A DNA stretch of 64,000 nt from Pseudomonas caricapapayae. GTDB lineage: Bacteria; Pseudomonadota; Gammaproteobacteria; Pseudomonadales; Pseudomonadaceae. Made by a program: the position numbers and the translations under genes. The stretch spans positions 1-64,000 of the forward strand of contig NZ_LJPW01000104.1 of NCBI RefSeq assembly GCF_001400735.1, written 5' to 3'. Shown here in pieces: positions 58,914 through 64,000 of the stretch. Under the pieces are notes generated by a model. The model was given only the letters and a program-made list of their open reading frames with translations. It did no database searches and was not told where the DNA came from. Each line of letters starts with the position of its first letter. Position 1 is the stretch's first letter.

Positions 58914-59267
58914 TCAAGGCAACGCAGCGACAACCGACATCTCGACGAGGATTTCCGGCTCGCACAGTCGGGCCTCGACCGTTGCACGTGCAGGCGCGAA
59001 CCCCTTGGGCAGCCATTTGTCCCAGACGCTGTTCATACCGGCAAAATGCGCGTCGATGTCTTTCAGGTAGATCGTGACCGACAGAATACGGGTCTTGTCA
59101 GTGCCGGCCAGGTCGAGCAGGCGCTCGATACTGTTCAGGATCTCTCGGGTCTGTTGCTCGACACCTGCGGTCATGTCATCGCCGACCTGGCCCGACAGAT
59201 AGACGGTGCCATTGTGGACAACGACCTGACTCATGCGCTCATTGGTGAGCTGGCGCTGGATTGACAT
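58914..59267 (-). CDS. RidA family enamine/imine deaminase
   Basis: A 117-residue protein that clears reactive imine or enamine intermediates, in this setting probably 2-iminopropanoate made by DadA. It has [25 protein letters not shown] and the catalytic arginine in [18 protein letters not shown] precedes ATG 59267 by ten bases. It overlaps the 3' end of dadA by 29 bases and lies between dadA and dadX, which fits a single operon. Confidence 0.93.
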   Translation of the reverse strand: MSIQRQLTNERMSQVVVHNGTVYLSGQVGDDMTAGVEQQTREILNSIERLLDLAGTDKTRILSVTIYLKDIDAHFAGMNSVWDKWLPKGFAPARATVEARLCEPEILVEMSVVAALP

Positions 59268-60540
59268 GCTGTGCATTCTCCTGAGTGTTGCCGTAACGAG
59301 AGATATCGAGACCTTCGGCACTGATACGGGGTGTCTTGCGGGCAATGAGGTCTGCCAGCAAGCGACCGGAACCGCACGCCATCGTCCAGCCCAGTGTGCC
59401 ATGGCCGGTATTGAGGAACAGGTTGCGCAACGGCGTTGCACCCACAATCGGTGTGCCATCGGGAGTGGTCGGACGCAACCCGGTCCAGAAGCTGGCCTGG
59501 GCCAGGTCGCCGCCCTGAGGATAGAGGTCACCGACGATCATCTCCAGTGTTTCGCGCCTGCGCGGGTTGAGCGACAGGTCAAAGCCGGCGATTTCCGCCA
59601 TGCCACCGACCCGGATCCGGTTGTCGAAGCGGGTGATGGCAACTTTGTAGGTTTCATCGAGAATGGTCGACGTCGGTGCCATCGCAGGGTCAGTGATCGG
59701 CACTGTCAGCGAATAGCCCTTCAGCGGATAGACCGGGGCCTTGATGCCCAGCGGCTTGAGCAGTTGCGGAGAGTAACTGCCCAGCGCCAGCACATAACGG
59801 TCGGCGGTTTCCAGCTTGCCGTCGATCCATACGCCCTTGATACGGTCACCCGCCTGGTCGAGGCGTTCGATGTTCTGCCCGTACCTGAACTCGACACCCA
59901 GCGCCACGGCCATCTCTGCCAGGCGCGTGGTGAACAGCTGGCAATCGCCGGTCTGGTCGTTGGGCAGCCGCAGTGCGCCGCTGAGGATACCGGTCACACC
60001 GGCCAGCGCAGGCTCGACGCGGGCAATGCCGTCGCGATCCAGCAATTCATAAGGAACGCCCGACTGCTCGAGCACGGCAATGTCCTTGGCGGCATTGTCC
60101 AGTTGCGCCTGAGTACGGAACAACTGAGTGGTGCCCAAGCGGCGCCCTTCGTAGGCAATGCCGGTTTCCAGGCGCAGTTCATCAAGGCAGTCACGGCTGT
60201 ATTCAGACAGGCGCACCATGCGCTCTTTATTGACGGCATAGCGGCTGGCCGTGCAGTTGCGCAGCATTTGCGCCATCCACAGGTATTGGTCAATATCGGC
60301 CGTGGCCTTGATTGCCAATGGCGCATGACGCTGCAACAACCATTTGATCGCCTTCAGCGGAACACCGGGTGCTGCCCATGGCGATGCATAGCCCGGCGAG
60401 ACCTGACCGGCATTGGCAAAACTGGTTTCCATCGCGGCGGCAGGCTGACGGTCGACGACGGTCACCTGGAAACCGGCACGCGCCAGATAATAAGCACTGG
60501 TTGTACCGATTACACCACTTCCAAGGACCAGAACGCGCAT
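59239..60540 (-). CDS. dadA: D-amino acid dehydrogenase small subunit
   Basis: A 433-residue FAD enzyme that oxidises D-alanine and other D-amino acids at the membrane. The FAD-binding fold is [20 protein letters not shown] near the start; the C-terminal part has [24 protein letters not shown] lies eight bases before ATG 60540. Divergent from dadR and followed by overlapping RidA and then dadX. Confidence 0.96.
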   Translation of the reverse strand: MRVLVLGSGVIGTTSAYYLARAGFQVTVVDRQPAAAMETSFANAGQVSPGYASPWAAPGVPLKAIKWLLQRHAPLAIKATADIDQYLWMAQMLRNCTASRYAVNKERMVRLSEYSRDCLDELRLETGIAYEGRRLGTTQLFRTQAQLDNAAKDIAVLEQSGVPYELLDRDGIARVEPALAGVTGILSGALRLPNDQTGDCQLFTTRLAEMAVALGVEFRYGQNIERLDQAGDRIKGVWIDGKLETADRYVLALGSYSPQLLKPLGIKAPVYPLKGYSLTVPITDPAMAPTSTILDETYKVAITRFDNRIRVGGMAEIAGFDLSLNPRRRETLEMIVGDLYPQGGDLAQASFWTGLRPTTPDGTPIVGATPLRNLFLNTGHGTLGWTMACGSGRLLADLIARKTPRISAEGLDISRYGNTQENAQHVNPAPAHQ

Positions 60541-60697
60541 GTCGATGACCTCATCGCGGATATCCGCTGACGTTTTGAAGTTTTAAGCAAGATTGTGCGC
60601 AGTATATTGAGCAATGGGCAGTGCTTCTCACTGTATAAACATCTATATTTGGCGTTTATTCCCGGCGATAAACGCTTTGGTAGAGGGGAAACCACCC

Positions 60698-61186
60698 ATG
60701 CGCACTCAACACCAGTCAAATCGTGAACTGGACAAGATCGACCGCAATATCCTGCGCATCCTTCAGGAAGACGGACGTATCTCGTTCACCGAACTGGGCG
60801 AGCGGGTAGGCCTCTCGACCACGCCATGTACCGAACGGGTTCGCAGGCTGGAGCGCGAGGGGATCATCATGGGTTACAACGCCCGCCTGAACCCGCAAAG
60901 CCTGAAGGCCAGTCTGCTGGTGTTCGTGGAAATCAGTCTGGACTACAAGTCTGGCGACACCTTTGAAGAGTTTCGCCGGGCCGTGTTGAAGCTCCCGCAC
61001 GTACTGGAGTGCCATCTGGTATCGGGCGACTTCGACTACCTGGTCAAAGCGCGCATTTCCGAGATGGCCTCCTACCGCAAGCTGCTGGGCGATATCCTGC
61101 TCAAGCTGCCCCATGTGCGCGAGTCCAAGAGCTATATCGTGATGGAGGAAGTGAAAGAGAGCCTGAACCTGCCGATTGCCGACTGA
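60698..61186 (+). CDS. dadR: Lrp-family regulator DadR
   Basis: A 162-residue Lrp/AsnC protein that activates dadAX in response to alanine. The N-terminal helix-turn-helix has ELDKIDRNILRILQEDGRIS and ELGERVGLSTTPCTERVRRL; the C-terminal RAM domain has LVSGDFDYLVKARI. ATG 60698 follows GAGGGGAAA. It is divergent from dadA across 157 bases, where its binding sites are expected. Confidence 0.93.
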   Translation: MRTQHQSNRELDKIDRNILRILQEDGRISFTELGERVGLSTTPCTERVRRLEREGIIMGYNARLNPQSLKASLLVFVEISLDYKSGDTFEEFRRAVLKLPHVLECHLVSGDFDYLVKARISEMASYRKLLGDILLKLPHVRESKSYIVMEEVKESLNLPIAD

Positions 61187-61258
61187 TCCGGGGCGCGTTG
61201 CGAAAAGTCGGCGAGCAAAGGTCGGGCAAGGCAAAAACAGCTACCTTACGCACAACGC

Positions 61259-61612
61259 CTAGACCAGTACCTGCCGGGTCGAGGCCATGTACTGATGAAT
61301 CTGTTTTTCGACCCGAGGGTGAATCAGTTCGACCGGGCGACGGCCATTCGGGCATGGCAGGCTTTCGGTGGTGCCGAACAGACGGCAAATCAGCGGGCGT
61401 TCGTCATACACGGTGCAGCCTTGCGGGCCGAGGTGCACACAGTTGAGTTCATTGAGCGCCGCTTCCTGCTCCACGGCAGTCTTGCGCGGCAGGCGCGACA
61501 TTTCTTCGGGCGAGGTCGTGACCGGACCACAGCAGTCATGGCAGCCTGGCACACACTCGAACGAAGGGATCTGGCGGCGCAGATCACTTATTTTCTGACG
61601 GTTACAACTCAT
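61259..61612 (-). CDS. YkgJ-family cysteine cluster protein
   Basis: A 117-residue protein of the YkgJ (CxxxCxxCC, probable metal cluster) family. The cluster is CVPGCHDCCGP; further cysteines occur at CVHLGPQGC and LICRLFG. Its function is unknown; a metal-binding or redox role is likely. The start is uncertain between ATG 61612 and 61624; AGGA lies 12 bases before 61612. It is convergent with dadR and divergent from the PuuB-like gene. Confidence 0.85.
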   Translation of the reverse strand: MSCNRQKISDLRRQIPSFECVPGCHDCCGPVTTSPEEMSRLPRKTAVEQEAALNELNCVHLGPQGCTVYDERPLICRLFGTTESLPCPNGRRPVELIHPRVEKQIHQYMASTRQVLV

Positions 61613-61717
61613 TGAATCGACCATTCCTGCGCAATGCGCAGAGTTTGCCCCAGTTGGCAGGCTCATGACAGCGGCTTATCCTCCCGACACGCCTTCCCCC
61701 GCCAACAGGACCCACTC

Positions 61718-63034
61718 ATGAACGCCCGCGTTCGGCACCCGACGCTTCACGACGACCGGCATGTTGCCTCTTATTACGCCGCGAGCAGCCATCCGCAACC
61801 GGATCACCCTGCGCTGCAAGGCGAAGTGTCAGTTGACGTGTGCGTGGTGGGCGGCGGATTTTCCGGCCTCAATACCGCCATCGAACTGGCCGAGCGCGGG
61901 CTGAGTGTTGCGCTGCTTGAAGCGCGCAAAATCGGTTGGGGTGCCAGCGGGCGTAATGGCGGCCAGTTGATTCGCGGGGTTGGTCATGGCGTCGAACAAT
62001 TTGCCAGCGTCATCGGCAGCGATGGCGTGCGGCAACTGAAGCTGATGGGCATCGAGGCTGTCGATATCGTGCGTCAGCGTATCGAACGGCATGGCATCGA
62101 TTGCGACCTGAAATGGGGTTATTGCGATCTGGCCAACAAGCCGCGTGATCTGCATCACCTTGCCGAAGATGCGCAAGAGCTGCGCAGCCTCGGCTACCGC
62201 CATGAATTGAAGTTGCTGCAACCGGATCAGATGCGCGATGTGGTGGGCTCCGATCGCTACGTCGGCGGCCTGATCGACATGGGCTCCGGGCACCTTCATC
62301 CGTTGAACCTTGCCTTGGGTGAAGCTGCCGTTGCGCAGTCACTGGGTGTTCAGTTGTTCGAGCACACTGCGGTGACGAAAATCGACTACGGTCCGCAGGT
62401 CAAAGTGCATTCGGCACATGGATCAGTGCTGGCGAAAACACTCGTGCTGGGCTGCAACGCCTACCTTAACAACCTGAATCCGGAAATCAGCGGCAAGGTT
62501 TTGCCTGCAGGCAGCTACATTATCGCGACCGAACCCTTGAGCGAGACCCAGGCCCGTGAAGTGTTGCCGCAGGACATGGCGGTCTGTGATCAGCGGGTAA
62601 CGGTGGATTACTACCGGCTGTCAGCCGACCGACGTTTACTGTTCGGGGGTGCCTGTCATTACTCGGGCCGTGACCCGCAGGATATCGCCGCCTACATGCG
62701 ACCGAAGGTGCTGGATGTGTTCCCGCAACTGGCCAGCGTGGCAATCGACTACCAGTGGGGCGGAATGATCGGTATCGGTGCCAATCGCCTGCCGCAAATC
62801 GGCCGGCTCAAGCAGCACTCCAATGTGTTCTACGCTCAGGCCTACTCGGGCCACGGCCTCAACGCCACGCATCTGGCAGGCCGGTTGCTGGCTGAAGCCA
62901 TCGCCGGGCAACACAGCGATGGCTTCGAGCTGTTCGCCAGGGTGCCCCACATGACCTTTCCGGGCGGCAAGCACTTGCGCTCGCCGTTGCTGGCATTGGG
63001 CATGCTCTGGCACCGACTGAAAGAGCTGCGCTGA
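61718..63034 (+). CDS. FAD-dependent oxidoreductase (PuuB/PA5309-type)
   Basis: A 438-residue DAO-family flavoenzyme. The FAD fold GGGFSGLNTA begins near residue 42; GWGASGRNGGQLIRGVGHG is typical of gamma-glutamylputrescine oxidase, and GRLKQHSNVFYAQAYSGHGL lies near the C terminus. AGGA precedes ATG 61718. Polyamine oxidation is likely by family, and the PuuR-type regulator 4 kb away supports it, but other amino-acid substrates are possible. Confidence 0.88.
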   Translation: MNARVRHPTLHDDRHVASYYAASSHPQPDHPALQGEVSVDVCVVGGGFSGLNTAIELAERGLSVALLEARKIGWGASGRNGGQLIRGVGHGVEQFASVIGSDGVRQLKLMGIEAVDIVRQRIERHGIDCDLKWGYCDLANKPRDLHHLAEDAQELRSLGYRHELKLLQPDQMRDVVGSDRYVGGLIDMGSGHLHPLNLALGEAAVAQSLGVQLFEHTAVTKIDYGPQVKVHSAHGSVLAKTLVLGCNAYLNNLNPEISGKVLPAGSYIIATEPLSETQAREVLPQDMAVCDQRVTVDYYRLSADRRLLFGGACHYSGRDPQDIAAYMRPKVLDVFPQLASVAIDYQWGGMIGIGANRLPQIGRLKQHSNVFYAQAYSGHGLNATHLAGRLLAEAIAGQHSDGFELFARVPHMTFPGGKHLRSPLLALGMLWHRLKELR

Positions 63035-63040
63035 GGAGAC

Positions 63041-63292
63041 TCAGGGCCTCCAGAACGGTTTCATCGCTTCGATCCGCGCCTGCCGGAAATCCAGCCCGAT
63101 ATCGCGCAATTGATCGTCCGTCATTTCCAGCAAGGTGCGACGGGAAGTCCAGCGGTGCCGGTACAGTGCCCAGCGGCCCATGCCTGCCAGCAGATCGGCC
63201 TTGTTCGAACGAACCGTCCTGACCGCAGCTGGCCGATAGTCATTCAGTTCCTGGCTGTGAAGCGCAAGGCGCACATCGCTGAACCCGTTCAT
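63041..63292 (-). CDS. DUF1127 small protein
   Basis: An 83-residue basic protein with the DUF1127 (YjiS-type) signature near the C terminus: RRTLLEMTDDQLRDIGLD, followed by RQARIEA. Small DUF1127 proteins have been linked to RNA turnover and to phosphate and carbon metabolism in alphaproteobacteria. The function here is unknown. GAGG precedes ATG 63292 at nine bases. It is divergent from the MocR-type gene. Confidence 0.88.
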   Translation of the reverse strand: MNGFSDVRLALHSQELNDYRPAAVRTVRSNKADLLAGMGRWALYRHRWTSRRTLLEMTDDQLRDIGLDFRQARIEAMKPFWRP

Positions 63293-63466
63293 TTGCAATT
63301 CCCTCATCCTGGTTGGGTATGGGTCTATGATGAAGCGGGCGGCAAAACCATTACAGATTCAAAATTACATTATATTTTCCATACAGAAGATGCAAAAACC
63401 GCTCTGAATGCTATATTTTTGCCCAATCTGTATTGCTCTCCATCCTGCACAACCTGAGAGTACGTT
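63293..63466. promoter_or_regulatory. AT-rich divergent promoter region (DUF1127 / MocR)
   Basis: The 174 bases between the divergent DUF1127 and MocR-type genes are much richer in A+T than the surroundings, notably from about 63345 to 63435 (TTACATTATATTTTCCATAC and GCTATATTTTTGCCC). The TATATT tracts may be -10 elements in either direction. MocR proteins usually control the divergent gene as well as their own. Confidence 0.5.
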
Positions 63467-64000
63467 ATGACGCTCTACGTCAACCTCGCCGAACTGCTCG
63501 GCTCGCGGATCGAAAACGGCTTCTATCGCCCCGGCGACCGCTTGCCATCGGTACGCGCGTTAAGTGTCGAACACGGCGTCAGCCTGAGCACCGTGCAGCA
63601 GGCGTATCGGGTGCTGGAAGACAACGGTCTGGCGTCGCCGAAACCCAAATCCGGCTATTTCGTATCGAGCAGTCGTGCAGCTCCCGCGCTGCCTGCTGTC
63701 GGGCGACCTGTCCAGCGGCCTGTGGATATCTCTCAATGGGATCAGGTGCTGGACCTGATTCGCGTGGCACCGCTCGAAGCCGTCACGCAACTGGGACGTG
63801 GCATGCCGGATGTCACCAGCCCCACCCTGAAACCGTTGATGCGCGCCCTGAGCCAGTTGAGTCGCCATCAGGACATGCCGGGGCTTTATTACGACAACAT
63901 TTACGGCGTGCGCAGACTGCGCGATCAGATTGCCAGGCTGATGCTCGACTCGGGCTGCAACCTGACCGCCAATGACCTGATCGTCACCAATGGCTGCCAT
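63467..64000 (+). CDS. MocR/PdxR-type GntR-aminotransferase regulator, N-terminal part (cut by window edge)
   Basis: The first 178 codons are visible and the frame is open to the window edge. The winged-helix domain (about 1-70) has GFYRPGDRLPSVRALSVEHG and STVQQAYRVLEDNGL. The start of the aminotransferase-like domain follows (LYYDNIYGVRRLRDQIARLM; LIVTNGCH), which binds PLP in this family. GAGAG precedes ATG 63467. The ligand is unknown. Divergent from the DUF1127 gene. Confidence 0.9.
   Translation, partial: MTLYVNLAELLGSRIENGFYRPGDRLPSVRALSVEHGVSLSTVQQAYRVLEDNGLASPKPKSGYFVSSSRAAPALPAVGRPVQRPVDISQWDQVLDLIRVAPLEAVTQLGRGMPDVTSPTLKPLMRALSQLSRHQDMPGLYYDNIYGVRRLRDQIARLMLDSGCNLTANDLIVTNGCH

Noticed and set aside
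59233..60570. Long open frame antisense to dadA
   Set aside because: Same shadow effect; dadA has a clear FAD fold and no motif appears in the antisense product.

Overview
The window is a continuous stretch of GC-rich bacterial chromosome with no prophage, insertion sequence, CRISPR array, rRNA or tRNA that I can see. Gene content and neighbourhoods point to a fluorescent Pseudomonas, most likely the P. syringae group. The evidence is hemB-ppk, algB-kinB, dadR-dadAX, an Ivy lysozyme inhibitor beside a DUF1328 protein, metNIQ next to the znu/zur locus, a Spot42/ErsA-like sRNA gene between polA and engB, and REP elements of the type found in that group. Comparisons with P. aeruginosa PAO1 are from memory and were not computed.

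Layout. 1-5.6 kb: ppk (cut by the left edge), hemB, a DedA membrane protein, elbB, a radical SAM protein and a beta-carbonic anhydrase. 5.6-9.4 kb: a SulP transporter, an uncharacterised helical protein, ctaG and a SCO copper chaperone; the aa3 oxidase structural genes that accompany these in PAO1 are not here. 9.4-15.7 kb: metQ-metI-metN (minus), katE and a lipoprotein gene. 15.8-18.9 kb: zinc uptake, zur-znuC-znuB opposite znuA. 19.1-25.1 kb: thrB, a DUF2782 protein, polA, the ErsA-like sRNA, engB, dsbA. 25.1-34.3 kb: an envelope and biofilm-signalling block with an EEP-family phosphatase, a diguanylate cyclase, an AmpDh2-like amidase, kinB-algB, a BON protein and three small envelope proteins including an Ivy inhibitor. 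34.6-39.8 kb: envZ-ompR, tex, a thioesterase. 40-48.6 kb: gshA, argA, argE, a CYTH-CHAD triphosphatase, a GspE-like ATPase, a DUF2388 protein. 48.6-54.6 kb: gcvH, gcvT, an iron ABC permease and its binding protein, a Crp/Fnr regulator, an Mpo1-like protein. 54.6-64 kb: an acetyl-CoA hydrolase/transferase, a cytochrome c5, a cupin-HTH regulator, dadX, a RidA protein, dadA, dadR, a YkgJ protein, a PuuB-like oxidase, a DUF1127 protein and a MocR regulator cut by the right edge.

Most of this is ordinary core genome. The main departures are these. PolA has lost all four acidic residues of its 3'-5' exonuclease site. A 21-bp inverted repeat sits in the metN leader. An AlgU-type promoter drives the ErsA-like sRNA gene. 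ctaG and SCO are orphaned. Histidine-rich tracts occur in both ZnuC and ZnuA. Dispersed intergenic repeats are common, and one appears to be interrupted by a REP pair. I found no convincing wholly new multi-gene system.
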